A DNA stretch of 64,000 bases from Osedax fenrisi (lineage: Eukaryota; Annelida; Polychaeta; Sabellida; Siboglinidae). Positions 11,238-24,047 of the stretch are shown piece by piece (within the stretch, counting starts at the first letter, position 1; the number at the start of each line of letters is the position of its first letter). The notes below the pieces were generated by a model. That model was not told where the DNA came from. It saw nothing but the letters and a program-made list of their open reading frames with translations, and searched no databases. The stretch lies in contig OZ025242.1 of the NCBI GenBank assembly GCA_964019155.1, positions 1,601,694 through 1,665,693 of the forward strand. The letters run 5' to 3'. Position numbers and translations under genes: made by a program.

Positions 11238-13140
11238 TAGGGATGTAAATGAATACGAATAACGAATATACGAATTGAAGCTTTTTCAATTTGAACCCGA
11301 ATTGAAGCTTTCAAAATTATTAAAAACCGAATACGAATACGAATTGAATAATTTGTTGAACGAATACGAATAATTTGTAAATATTCGTATTCATTTATAT
11401 TAAAAGTTAAATTGTATTTGCGTATTTTAAATTTGGTTGTGTATTTTATAAATTAATTATAAATATCCTAGCGGATAACTATTAATTTAAGTTATGCCCC
11501 TTGAACTCATTCCCGTTACTTTGTTGCTGTCATTTCATCAAAATAGAGCGTCATTACGTACAAATCTTTTCAAAATGTCTCAGGTAAGCTAATTAGTTAT
11601 ATATAAATTTATAAAAACATTATAATATCTCATAATATAATAATTAATAAGAGTATGTATTTATATACTTATAGGTATAGCAATGAAATTGGTAAAAAGT
11701 CTAATTGTTTGTCAGTTGATAAATATGACTTTATATTTTCAAAATATCTAATTTTCAAACTCTCGTAAAATAGTGAATAATTAATAATTATACTCCATTC
11801 AAATTGCTTTATAATTAGTACAATATTCTCTACGAATTTTATAAAAGTAACTACGAAAATTTAGTGGTTTATTTTTTTATTTCAAAATTTACATTGAAGC
11901 CATGTGCGATTTTAATAAATTATTTATTTTAAAATAAATATATATTTGATATTATTATTTATATACCTATATACATTATTACATTATATATATTATTAGT
12001 TATATAATTATTATAAGTATAGAAATGAAATTAAAAAAAAGTCTAATTGTTTGTCAGTTAAATATGATATTTTATATTTTCAAAATATGTAATTTTCAAA
12101 CTCTCGTAAAATAGTGAATAATTAATATTTATACTCCATTCAAATTGATTTATAATTAGTATAATATTCTCTACGTATTGAATAAGAGGAATTAGAAAAT
12201 GTAGGAATTAGAAATATAAAACATACACTACTATTTAATAGTTTAATATATCTAAAATAATAATATTATTTAAACATATATATTAAAAAGTATATTAAAC
12301 TATTAAATAGTAGTGTATTTTTATATTTCTAATAAGTAAACGTAATAGGTTATCTGATTATAATGTAGATGAGTTAATATGTTTAACACAATAAATGTAT
12401 TTCTGAATAATTATTTTTCTTATTAATTATTCTAATATTAATGACAATCTTATTTTTTTTATAATACTAATCTAATATATTCTATAATGAAGAGTAAATA
12501 AACCAATATGATGAGAATAGTAGAATTTTAAACTAATTGAATATGATATGTATATTAGACTGTTGCTGGAATTATATTGTCAAACAAACGTAATAGATTA
12601 TCTGATGATAATGTATACTTAATAGTATAATGTATAGTTAATATTTTTAACATAATAAATGTATTTCTTAATAATTATATGATTAATATGTTAGGATTAT
12701 TAAATGCATCGAATATTAGAATTTTTAAACAAATCTAATATGAAACAAATATTAGAATATTTAAAAAAATCAAATATGAAATGAATATTTGAATTTTAAA
12801 ACGAATCGTATATGAAACGAATATTAAAATTTTTAAATGAAACTAATATTTAAATTTTTAAACAAATCGAATATGAAACGAATATTTGAATTTTAAAACG
12901 AATATTCAAATTTTTAAACGAATCGAATATGAAACGAATGTTAACATTTTTAATGAATCGAATATGAAACGAATAATTGAATTTTTAAACGAATCGAATA
13001 TGAAACGAATGTTAAAATTTTTAACGAATCGAATATGAAACGAATAATTGAATTTTTAAACGAATCGAATATGAAACGAATAATTGAATTTTTAAACGAA
13101 TCGAATCGAATTCCTATATAGCTATTCATTTACATCCCTA
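11238..13140. mobile_element. Complete non-autonomous hAT-type DNA transposon
   Basis: The element starts TAGGGATGTAAATGAATA (11238-11255) and ends with its exact reverse complement (13123-13140). It is flanked by the perfect 8-base direct repeat GTATAGAT at 11230-11237 and 13141-13148. An 8-base duplication with TAGGGATG-type ends is diagnostic of the hAT superfamily. Both ends carry many CGAATA/ACGAAT words (11254-11400 and 12780-13115), as expected of subterminal transposase-binding repeats. The interior has a 165-base direct duplication (about 11650-11815 and 12010-12175), a roughly 100-base duplication (about 12340 and 12590) and an inverted repeat (about 12210-12251 and 12291-12331). 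At 11575 an ATG followed by a perfect donor (CAG|GTAAGC at 11584) may be a relic of a transposase first exon. No transposase frame survives, so it would need a hAT transposase supplied in trans. Confidence 0.9.
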
Positions 13141-13148
13141 GTATAGAT

Positions 13149-14213
13149 ATGATGTATCCTATATATAGACTTTACTATAGGTTTATGTTCGAAGCTATAT
13201 GTTCCTATAGATATATGAATAGAGTTTTCATACCTATATTTGAGTTAACGTGTTATGTATACATAAGAATATATGCTCTCTAATTATGTACATATGTTAA
13301 TATGCAAGTTTATCTGCTATGAATATACTCAATACCTCCTATAATATCGTATTTTGTAGCAGGTCTTGATTAACGTCGAAATCAACATAAAACTCGTCGA
13401 TCTGTTTTCATTACATTAATCGTGTTCAATAGTTGTTAAAATCATACATTTGAACAGAGTAAAATCAGTTGAAAATCGAGCAAAATATTAACACTTAAAT
13501 TCTGAAGGTATAGCTATACATATACTGACCTAATATTAATATTCTCTCGCTAGTCATTGGTTTAGAAATAACGAATTACAGGCAGAAGAATCGTTAGCTA
13601 AATTTACAGTTACACAAAAATACAACCAACGATCATGATAAACATACAACAATTCTAGAACGTACTAATATACCACGAGCTTAGTACGAAGTCGTCCGTA
13701 TTAGTTGTACGTACTTTTAAGGGAGGAGGGGATAATCTCGTAATCTGATGATACTTCAGAAAAAAATATAAGCATATCTTTACTAACGAGTCTATGCCAT
13801 AGCAGTGGGATTATACACATCGTATTAGTGCGCGTAATGAACGCATCACGTGATTGTACGGACGGTATTACCCGCCAGGCGTCGTCACCGCGATGTTATC
13901 GGATATGACGTAACCCGCGTGTTACGCATGTCATCACGTGGTGGTACGGTGTTCGACATGCGCGAGATGTGTGTCACGAATCGCGTCGAATCGTGTCGGC
14001 TTCTTTATTCGATATAGGCGTTTCGCTTGGCCGGCCGGAACATCACGAGAGCACGTGATTCGATGAAGATTACATCGTATAACAATGCATATTCTACGAA
14101 TAATAATACTTTACAGGATTATGAGTCATCTCCATGATCTTTTTTATTGATTCATAGGTACGCATTAAATTTATATTAATCATTGGACTAATTGACATCA
14201 GTGATTGACGAAA
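13149..14213. other. CpG-rich island-like region with E-box cluster
   Basis: From about 13800 to 14090 the sequence is rich in C, G and CpG, in sharp contrast to its surroundings. It holds CACGTG E-boxes near 13848, 13935 and 14051, the last two extended as CACGTGRT. This resembles a promoter or enhancer. A 25-codon frame starting at the ATG just after the third E-box has no recognisable product. The remainder (13149-13790) is AT-rich with nothing recognised. Confidence 0.4.
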
Positions 14214-14497
14214 TGTTATTGTTATTGTTGTTATTGTTATTTGGTGGAGTCATTTCAGCACATCCAGGAACTTAGATAAAGTTTTTACTTATAACTACAT
14301 GGTTCTAATGTCCCTTCGAAGCCGCTCTCGTGTTAAGGCATCCATGGTTTTAACGAGAGCCGATCATTATACACAATTATATACGTTTACTTCTAAATAA
14401 TATTTTAAGACTATTTTAATTGACCGGATTAGGCTTGTACTTGCGTCCTACTGCTTGTATGTCTGACAGCTTAGCCAACTTCCTTGTGGCTCAATTA
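14214..14497 (-). mobile_element. tRNA-derived SINE, family A, copy 2
   Basis: Same body as copy 1 in the same orientation, with the (CAATAA)-type tail at 14214-14245 and the shared GAGCGGCTTCGAAGGGAC segment near 14310-14330. The tRNA-like head (about 14420-14497) is decayed: the B-box region reads with several changes and the 5' end is rearranged. It is an older copy. It shows the uninterrupted sequence at the site where copy 3 carries a 34-base palindromic insertion. Confidence 0.8.
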
Positions 14498-15118
14498 ATT
14501 ATTGATATCTCAGACTTTCTAATTCTAAGTAAATACGTCTATTTTTAAATCGATATAAATTCATTGAAATAATAAAATGTTAAGGTATACCTATATATAC
14601 ATTTTATTTTATTTTAGTATATATAATAAAGTCGTTCTTCTTGAATTGCTCAATGAGAAATTATCGGTATTCTATGATAGGATAACATCTCAACACATTA
14701 TAATTATTGTCTTCTAATCAAAGGGACCTAGGCCTCTTATGCCCATATCACCCATCTATAGTTAATGCTAATAGTACCAGTAAGCAATACAAATAACATT
14801 CCTGAAATCTATTAATAATTAAAAAGTGTGTTCATGTATATTGTTATAAGTTATATTAATGCAAACTATACACAAAATACACTCATAGTGTTCGATGTAA
14901 AAACAAATCACTGACGTACTTTAGTATTATATAATCAAATAATCAATAGATTAGAGAACAATCTATTGTAGGTTACATATACGTTGTCAACAAATCTTAC
15001 AATTCAATTATAATAATTAAATTATTAAAAATAAAATAAATATGCATACAAATACGAAAAATACATACTCATATATGAGTATACACAAATACGTACACGA
15101 ATACTTACATATATACAG

Positions 15119-15161
<43 letters not shown>

Positions 15162-16613
15162 GAAGTATAAATTAGTACTTGATAATTTATACTTAGTTAA
15201 CAAAATATGCATACTCAATAATAAGATAATTAAAATAAAGTACTGACATTATACTTTATATATATATAGTGACTCACTCTATTGTCACTAGAATATTGAT
15301 AACTTCTGCAATAACTAATGCACGTGACATACTCGTAATAAGTATACTGACTATAGTCACGTGATTAATAAAAGTTAACTGACAGGCTACTAGTAAACGA
15401 GGTGTATACTAATGATACTAGAGCCATATATGGTTATAGTTGATCACCTATAGGCGATAGTGTTAACGATAGTTATATATAACGTATACGATCTGGAATC
15501 TAGAACCTTTCAAATATCCGAAATAATGATTTCGAAATTTTAAATATTTTTAATTACAATATACATTATGGTAATTTATATTTAAGGGTGTATTGTATAA
15601 TAATATAACTATAATACAAATAGTAATTTAAATTAATATAATTTATATTATTCTATGGAAAGGGTAAATATTTAATATGCATGGCATACTCCTTTCTCTA
15701 TGTTACGCTTAAAATATAGGATATATTTATAATTCGTATTTCACCTACAGGTATGATATATCATTGTACAAATATTTATAATTTCTATAGGATTCATGTT
15801 AGTATTCACAGAAATATTTTGTAAATTTGTAATTTAGTATATCTGAAATAAAATCATTCTAGGCTATTTAGTTGGACACTTTTTTTTTACAAACAACATA
15901 TATATATTACAATTTCATTTGCATTATACATTTATAAAATGCATATGGTACTGCAATACTGTGTATAATTTGTATAATTTTATTATCAAATTATTTAAAA
16001 AATGTCTTTAACCATATTAATAAATAAATGTAATGAATTGAAATGAATGTTGAATATAATGTTAATAATATAATATTTCCTCATGTTTTAATTTAACCTC
16101 ATCATATATTATTTTCACATATGATAAAATAAACTAATTTTACAAAATATAATAACCAAACAAAATACTCATAAATTATGAATCATAAATTGATAAAATC
16201 ATAAAATATTAAAATGTAAAATTAATAATTAAAATATTTATAAATACATCAAGAAAATTATAAAAGAGATTTCATATTTTAAATAGGCGTAATTTTAAAA
16301 GTTTAAAAAATGTACTAGTTTAAACCGAGAAATAAATTAAGTAGTGCCGAAGTAAATATCTACAAACTAAGTAATAACAATTTTAATAACTATAAAATGA
16401 AAATATAATAAATTGGTATTAAAATTAATGATAAAAAGTAGTAATACAAATAAATATAATAATGAGCGAAAATACATTTTAATTGTTTAAAAATTGATTA
16501 GGATATATATTATATAATCGAATTAACATTAATGTAATCATTAGTTACATAATTATCATTAGATACATAATTATCATTAGATACATAATTATCATTAGTC
16601 AACATCAGTTAAA
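14498..16613. other. AT-rich DNA with simple repeats
   Basis: Holds an (AT)n tract at 15122-15158 and, at its right end (about 16541-16600), three copies of an 18-base unit (TACATAATTATCATTAGA). No open frame of coding character and no RNA gene recognised. Confidence 0.6.
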
Positions 16614-18624
16614 TAGTAGGGGACGGAAGGGTATTGTGGCCGATGCGGGTATTGTGGCCGATAACGATATTTCAAGAACCATTATAGTTATCAAAAAATG
16701 ATATATACGAAAAATGTAGATAATTGAATTCTAAGAATGATAGTATACATCATTTTTTATTTATATCAATATTAATTATTGATTTTCGCTTAGAGAAAAA
16801 AATCAAATAATCGTAATTTTTATCGAAAAAAAACGTAAGGTTTACCTTATTTTATAGGCAAGTTATTGAATAAAATTATGTATTTTTAATATATTCAGTT
16901 AAGGTAATAAATAATATATCAAATTACATTTATAACAATATTCAATAATAACATAATGACATAGTAATCTGTTATTTAAACCAACGAGTGCGATGCGGCT
17001 ATTGTGGCCGATGCGTGGTGGGTATTATGGCCGATTAATAACCAATCAGCATCGAGATAATTTCAATGTGTAAGCGTATCATAAAAATAGTATATTTAGA
17101 TAAATTCTTTATAAAATCACTGAAATATATTTATGATATGATTGCGGTTGTCGATATAAAACGCGCTGCCTAAATATTAATTATTTTCAATATACCATGA
17201 TAGTAGTTATATCAAGAACATATGTCCTTTTCATGACCATATGGTTATATGTTCCTATTTAAATACATGTAAAATGTACATTATACCACAACAAATATCA
17301 TAATATACAATGTATCAGTATTATAAGTGTATATATACACTTGTGTATATACTTTATAATATATCTATACTATCCTACTATATATAGTATATATTAATAC
17401 ATTATAGACTATATTTAGATTGTAAAAATAAACACACTATGTACATAATAGTTAAAATCATATATATAGGTATTATAAATATATATTACCTATTAGTTTA
17501 TAAATTAATTGGTTTATAATATATAGTATATTTTATATATCCCCATTTAGTAAATCATATTTATATATCGACATCATAATTCCTACCTATCAATATTGAT
17601 AACACGATAATAAACCATATATTTTATTATATATATATAAATATTAAAGATAGTATTACTAATTACCCTTATTTATAGTATTGTTAAGAATCCTAATATA
17701 AATGTATATATAATATAAATGTTTAAATTAGTTATTTTTATTTAATTTATTAAACATAATAAAATAATGATATGTATGTTAAAAGTATAACAATATATAT
17801 TTATATTTAATAATCTATATAAAAACTATATTTTGTAAGTAGTTAAATTTAAAACTAGCAATGCCTTGGTGTTATTAAATTATTCTAAATTTTAAATTAA
17901 TGATATGTAATATATATTTATAAATATATTTATATATATTCATAAATATTCACTAGAAATAAATATAAAATGATGTTAAATAATTTAATAAATTATATTA
18001 TCTTTATATAAACTATAATTAATTCAGATATTTTAAAATAATGTTGGATTTTTCAAACCTAACATTTATATATCTTTTTATAATATGATATAACTTTATT
18101 AAAGTTAAATGGATTTGTTTAAAAAAAATAACCATATTTGTATAATAATTTACGATTCTGGAATGTTATAATATTATTTATAAATCTATGAATATGTTTA
18201 TAAATTATACACTTCACATTTATTTAGTGAAATCCTATATGTATTATGATATTTCAATAATGTTTATAACATGGATAGGGTTTTATTTAGTTTAATATAC
18301 TCGTATATATTTAACATTTCAAAATTATTTAAAAAGCATTTAAAAAGTATATAAATATATAATTTTAAATTAAATTTTAATATAATTAAAGTTATAGATA
18401 ATTATCTCAATAAAATAAACTATAACCCAGATATTTTAATACAATAATATTATCTCACGATATTATATAAATGATAATTGCTTAATTTAATTAAGGTATA
18501 TGGTTAATTACATAAATAATAATATATTATATTCACAAGATATATAATGAAATAGAAAATAAAATGTATATACTTTATTAATTTATATGCATATATCGCA
18601 TATTTTAAATGTATCTATATCAAG

Positions 18625-18666
18625 CATCGATATAAAGAAAGAAATCGATATTTCTTTATATCGATG
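18625..18666. mobile_element. 42-bp palindromic micro-insertion with 8-bp target duplication
   Basis: A 42-base segment starts CATCGATATAAAGAAA and ends with the exact reverse complement, TTTCTTTATATCGATG, leaving only a 10-base centre. It is flanked on both sides by the identical 8-base word ATATCAAG (18617-18624 and 18667-18674). A duplication of this size marks a transposition event of the hAT, P, Merlin or Mutator-like kind. The insert is far shorter than ordinary MITEs. A sister copy at 22677 shares both arms. Confidence 0.75.
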
Positions 18667-18731
18667 ATATCAAGTTGATAATATCAACACATAAATCATA
18701 ACACCAATGTGTACATGAATAACACTGTATA

Positions 18732-18737
<6 letters not shown>

Positions 18738-18778
<41 letters not shown>
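18738..18778. repeat. (AT)n microsatellite
   Basis: About 20 AT units. The open frames across it on both strands, reading Ile-Tyr repeats, are artefacts of the repeat. Confidence 0.95.
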
Positions 18779-18780
<2 letters not shown>

Positions 18781-19024
18781 TCGTTCATAATTTCATCGCA
18801 TATTATGAAATTATATATATTTTTTATTATTATTATTTTCTTAATTGATTTTGATAAATTTTTTCTCACACATTTCTTTTTTGCCGGTGTCTGCTCCAAA
18901 TGTTGTTTATATGGAGATGATGTAATTATTGCGGTATAGCCCTTTCTTTTTCCTAAGGTTGTCTTTTTCCTATAATATTAATTAATATTGTAAGTTTATA
19001 AATTGATATATATATATCTATATC

Positions 19025-19062
<38 letters not shown>

Positions 19063-19523
19063 GATATCATATATGTATATCATCTATAGATGATTAGTTT
19101 AAAATATATAGTATAGTAATATACCGATTTTACTACTCGATAAAGTAAGATTCGATTAAAGCACGTTGACTAAATTATTAATTTGAGAATAATGCAAATT
19201 ATATATTGTACAGTAATATCAAAGCCCTAATACCAAAGGGCTTTGGTAATATGTTAATATAATTATAAATCCGTTTATAATAAATTATTATTATATATAA
19301 AATATCAAAATGTTACTAATGATTTTAATTAAATGTATATATTCAATTATTATATATTAATGTATAAATATGTGCAATGTTAATATGTTATACTGTATAA
19401 CTTATACATATAAAATATATAAATAAAAACCATATTTACGAGAGGGGCCTGCAACTTCACCAGTAACCAAACTTTAAAGTAGGCTATATATGGAAAATTT
19501 AATTATTATTATATTTATAATAT

Positions 19524-19645
<122 letters not shown>

Positions 19646-19889
19646 GCCTTGTATATATCATTAACATATAAGTTAATAATACAATTTCATTATTATAGTA
19701 TATAAAATATACTATATATAGTATATTGTACAATATAATATCAAATATATTTATGAATAAAGTCTGTGAACTCACCATCTAACCGTAAAACATTTAAATA
19801 CTATAACTATAGTTATATAGGCTGCCTATAGGCGGTATATAATCATTATAATATAAATAAATGTATATACAAATGTATGTTATATTATA

Positions 19890-19993
19890 TAACTTATATA
19901 AATAAAAACCAAAATCACGAGGGGGGAATTTCATTTATAACCAGTATACCATTATCAGAACGTGGGCAATATCTTGAACGGAATTCCGGACAG
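19890..19993 (+). repeat. Dispersed repeat, copy 1 of a local pair
   Basis: A segment containing CCAAAATCAC, TTTCATTTATAACC, AGTATACCATTATCAGAACG and CTTGAACGGAAT recurs with small changes at 20646-20745. A weaker trace (AATAAAAACC with CAGTAACC) lies near 19425-19470. No coding meaning or terminal structure recognised; an unclassified interspersed family. Confidence 0.6.
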
Positions 19994-20617
19994 ATTAATC
20001 TGTATATAATTTCATTATTATTATACTTATATTATATATTTATAAATACACTTTATATATATATACAAATTATTAAAATATTGTTTTTTATTCTATAGAA
20101 TACTATATTGTTAAATAAATATACATAATATATGTGTATATTGATTTAACAATAATTATTATATTTAATACTTTAATTAAGGTTTTTTCCATATCAAAAA
20201 TATTTAAAGCTTATAATATATAGGCTACTGTAGTAGTATAGTATATAGTATATACATATATATGCATGTTATAATACATATATTTTAGTGCATTTGTTTA
20301 CTTTAATTAATAACATATGTTTTTCTAATTGAAAAAATATTAAACTATAATTACACATTAATGACATTAAGGCCTATACTTATATATAATAATGTATAGA
20401 AAAATATATTATTTATATTTTTATATCAATAAAAAATAATATTTTAATATATACATATATACTGTATATATAGGATAGGATAGGATAATTTATTATTGCA
20501 AAATAAATTTTAACAATAAATGGCTAAACAAAATAGTCAAATTGACTTTCGAGGTGTTTGGCCAGAGTAAATAATAATGCAATTACATATTCAAACATGT
20601 ATATGTATAGAAGGATA

Positions 20618-20645
<28 letters not shown>

Positions 20646-20659
<14 letters not shown>

Positions 20660-20745
20660 CAAACCAAAATCACATGATTGTGTGTTTCATTTGTAGCCAG
20701 TATACCATTATCAGAACGTTGGGCAATCCTTGAACGGAATCTGTA
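20646..20745 (+). repeat. Dispersed repeat, copy 2 of a local pair
   Basis: Second copy of the segment at 19890, same orientation, about 750 bases away, with one added base in GAACGTTGGGCAAT and other scattered changes. Long (AT)n tracts flank it at 20617-20654 and 20794-20831. Confidence 0.6.
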
Positions 20746-20791
20746 TATAATATCATTATTAAAACATTGTTACTATACATGCTATTTAGAG

Positions 20792-20834
<43 letters not shown>

Positions 20835-21325
20835 AAAGATATGTCAGGCTAGCATTTAATTATATAATTTAATGTTTTACCCAATAGTATTTAGTAAATA
20901 CTCATATTTTCATTCAAATAAATATACAACTAAATATTTTTCTATGGAATAAATGTATAATTCCATATTATATGGAAATATATTTAATTGCATATTGATT
21001 TAAATATAAAAAATGAATATAGTATATACTATAGTACATATTTTAATAACATTTTAAAATAAATCTAGTTTTTTAATCTTATTATTAATATTGAAAAAAT
21101 TATATATTAATATATTTGTAAATAGATACTAGAAAATTAGTTAATATATTAATTTATATTTAAAGAATACTATAAAAATCCGATAAAAATTATATTGTTA
21201 TTAATAAATCATATATGTCAACATGTATAATAGACTAATTTGATGAATAATTTATTATAATTTTGTTTTTAAAATGATATATATGTATATACTATATACT
21301 ATATATAGTATATATAGCATATATA

Positions 21326-21368
<43 letters not shown>

Positions 21369-21648
21369 AATGATATATATATATATATATATAATATATT
21401 ACAATTTATATATGCATGTATTCATAATATGCATTGCATATAGATACATACATGCATGTATAATATCAATATTACAATTTACAAAATCCTTATAATCCTT
21501 ATAAAATTAACTTATATGGAAAATTATGTAATAGTTATAATATACTACTTTATATTATATAAATATATTTATTAATTATTTTATGTAGATTTAATTAATT
21601 TGAATTGATTTTTAATTGATTTTATTTCATTTGAATTTAATTTTATTT

Positions 21649-21940
21649 GAATTGTTTTTATGTAATTTGAATTGATTTTTATTAATTCATTTGAAATTAA
21701 TTTATGTCATTTGAATTTAATTTAATTTTGTTGTAATATCTAGTATAATTCTTCACTGATATGCATATAAATATATAGCAGTGTAATTTACCCTGAATTG
21801 TTTTTATGTAATTTGAATTGATTTTTATTAATTCATTTGAAATTAATTTATGTCATTTGAATTTAATTTAATTTTGTTGTAATATCTAGTATAATTCTTC
21901 ACTGATATGCATATAAATATATAGCAGTGTAATTTACCCT
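21649..21940. repeat. Perfect 146-bp tandem duplication
   Basis: Bases 21649-21794 are repeated immediately as 21795-21940. I find no difference between the two by eye. The unit is AT-rich, starts GAATTGTTTTTATGTAATTT and ends GTAATTTACCCT. Identity in a region this degenerate implies a recent duplication or an assembly artefact. Confidence 0.85.
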
Positions 21941-22133
21941 CATATTTGCCTCATATTTAGATCATATGATCCTCCCACATATTTATTCTATAATTTATAA
22001 TTGAAAAAATATAAAACTATAAATACACATTAAAAAATTATAAAAAAACACACATTATAAAAATAATGGGCGATTAATGCCTTTTGGGATTCAGAGGGTT
22101 ATATGAAAATTGACAAACGATAATTGTATTACT

Positions 22134-22138
<5 letters not shown>

Positions 22139-22179
<41 letters not shown>

Positions 22180-22347
22180 CATTATTATTTTATATTGATA
22201 TAAAATAAATAATATATTTTTGTATACATTATTATATATAAGTAATTCCAGTTTTATTAATGTGTAATTATAGTTTGATATGTTTTCAATTATAAAAACA
22301 TATTTTTTTAAATTAAACAAATTCTCTGGAATATATTTATTATGAAA

Positions 22348-22389
<42 letters not shown>

Positions 22390-22485
22390 GTATATAGAAT
22401 TAATAACATATATACTATGTAATACATAGTATGTATTATATTATATAGCTATATACATATATAGTATATAGTATATACATATATA

Positions 22486-22526
<41 letters not shown>
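22139..22526. repeat. Cluster of (AT)n tracts
   Basis: Three long AT tracts (22139-22176, 22352-22383 and 22494-22526) with intervening TATACTATATAG-type palindromes. Nothing coding. Confidence 0.8.
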
Positions 22527-22527
<1 letters not shown>

Positions 22528-22531
<4 letters not shown>

Positions 22532-22899
22532 ATCGATATTGTTATTTTTATTTTGTGGAGTCCTTTCATCCATTTACATTTATAGCTATATTATATAGCC
22601 TATATATCATATATTATATATGCCATATATAATATATATTATATGGCTCTAATGTCCCTTCGAAGCCCCTCCCATGCATCGATATAAAGAAAACTTTCTT
22701 TATATCGATGCTCTCATGTTAAGTCATCCATGGTTTTAATGAGAGCCGATCATTTATTTATACACAATTATATAATATCACTTCTAAATAATATTTTAAG
22801 ACCCCATTTTATAAAATTAATTAATGGTCAGGACGAGGGTCGAACCCGTGTCTTACTGCTTGTGTGTATGACGTCTTAGCCAATGAGCCACACTGGCAG

Positions 22900-22901
<2 letters not shown>
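22528..22901 (-). mobile_element. tRNA-derived SINE, family A, copy 3, with nested insertions
   Basis: Shares the head, body and tail of copy 1 in the same orientation. The tRNA-like head occupies about 22826-22901, with the B box as the complement GGGTCGAACC. Two insertions interrupt the body: an AT-palindromic stretch at about 22580-22643, and a clean 34-base palindrome at 22677-22710 bounded by an 8-base duplication. A (AT)n tract of 53 bases abuts the head at 22902-22954. Confidence 0.85.
22677..22710. mobile_element. 34-bp palindromic micro-insertion inside a SINE
   Basis: The insert consists of CATCGATATAAAGAAA, two centre bases (AC) and TTTCTTTATATCGATG, a nearly perfect palindrome. 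It is flanked by CTCCCATG (22669-22676) and CTCTCATG (22711-22718), an 8-base duplication with one difference. The other SINE copies contain CTCTCATG (copy 1) or CTCTCGTG (copy 2) once, without the insert, giving an empty-site comparison inside this window. The arms match those of the 42-base insert at 18625. Confidence 0.8.

Positions 22902-22954
<53 letters not shown>
22902..22954. repeat. (AT)n microsatellite
   Basis: About 26 AT units directly at the 5' (tRNA) end of SINE copy 3. Confidence 0.95.
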
Positions 22955-22961
<7 letters not shown>

Positions 22962-23369
22962 CTGATTTATTTCTTTTTCTCAGTATAATATTGGATAATT
23001 ATTATAAAATAACATATTTATTAATAACAGTTTAAATTATATTATTAATTATTAATAATATTATTAATAATATATAATTATATGCATAAGATTGTCATCC
23101 TATTTAAACGATTTAATTCCATACATAACTATATAGGTTTATATATAGTTATATATATATATATATATATCTTTATATAGTTAAATAATTTAATTCCATA
23201 TATTTTTATAGTACACATTTTAAATTTTATATTTATATACTATAGTATATTACGATTAGTATACTAATTGTCACGTATACTACAATAATGGTACACATTA
23301 TAAGTATGGCACTGTATTAATATTTCATATCACATAATCAAATACAATACTATATATATATTAAAATAT

Positions 23370-23527
23370 ATTACCTGATGTTTGTTCCGGAGTTCTAAGA
23401 GTGAGACAATGATATCTATTCCTGAAGCCCCGTAACCAATCTATTCCTGCCATTTCATTTTCAATATTGAATCGATGTTCAATACAATTTTTATTTGCCA
23501 TTTCGTTCAAATTAATCGGCTTACATT
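23370..23527 (-). pseudogene. pogo/Tigger-like transposase N-terminal exon remnant
   Basis: The minus strand has an open stretch from just after a stop near 23528 to a donor-like CAG|GTAATA at about 23371. It reads, in part, NEMANKNCIEHRFNIENEM then AGIDWLRGFRNRY and LTLRTPEQTS. This matches the conserved block xPHxFNxExxxAGxDWLxxFxxRxxxLSLRxPExTS that lies between the helix-turn-helix and the DDE domain in CENP-B/pogo-type transposases and their domesticated relatives. The arginine-rich continuation would lie in a following exon that I cannot find, and the DDE motifs are absent. It is therefore a broken remnant. It reads inward from the right end of the candidate element at 16616-23989. Confidence 0.7.
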
Positions 23528-24047
23528 TGCATTAATAATGTGAGACATAGTAAACTAATTAATTAAAACATAAATTTGTAGCTGAATATAAGTAAAACTA
23601 AATGGGATAACGATTACTTATAAATATATTTACTATAAAAGTGCGTGTGTATCTTGATATCTGATAAAATGTATTTTATTTTCCAATTATAAAAATAGTG
23701 CGTATTTGAATACATGACGCGATCCTAGTGGCTATTTCGGAACTATCGACCATAATACCCGCACTAGTGTATTTTATCTCTATTTATACGGAAAATTTGC
23801 TTTTTAATAAAAATCAAATGACTTGAATACACATAATTAAATGAGTAAATGTTGATAGCCATTATTTAGAACAACATATTGTAATTGTATATACAACTTA
23901 TTGGATCATAATATCCAATATTAGTATGATATATTTTGTTTCTTGTAAGGTAATAAAAATATCGGCCATAATACCCTTCCGTCCCCTACTACTAGTTAAT
24001 ATTTATAATTAGATACATATTTATAATTATTTAAATGTCATATGACA

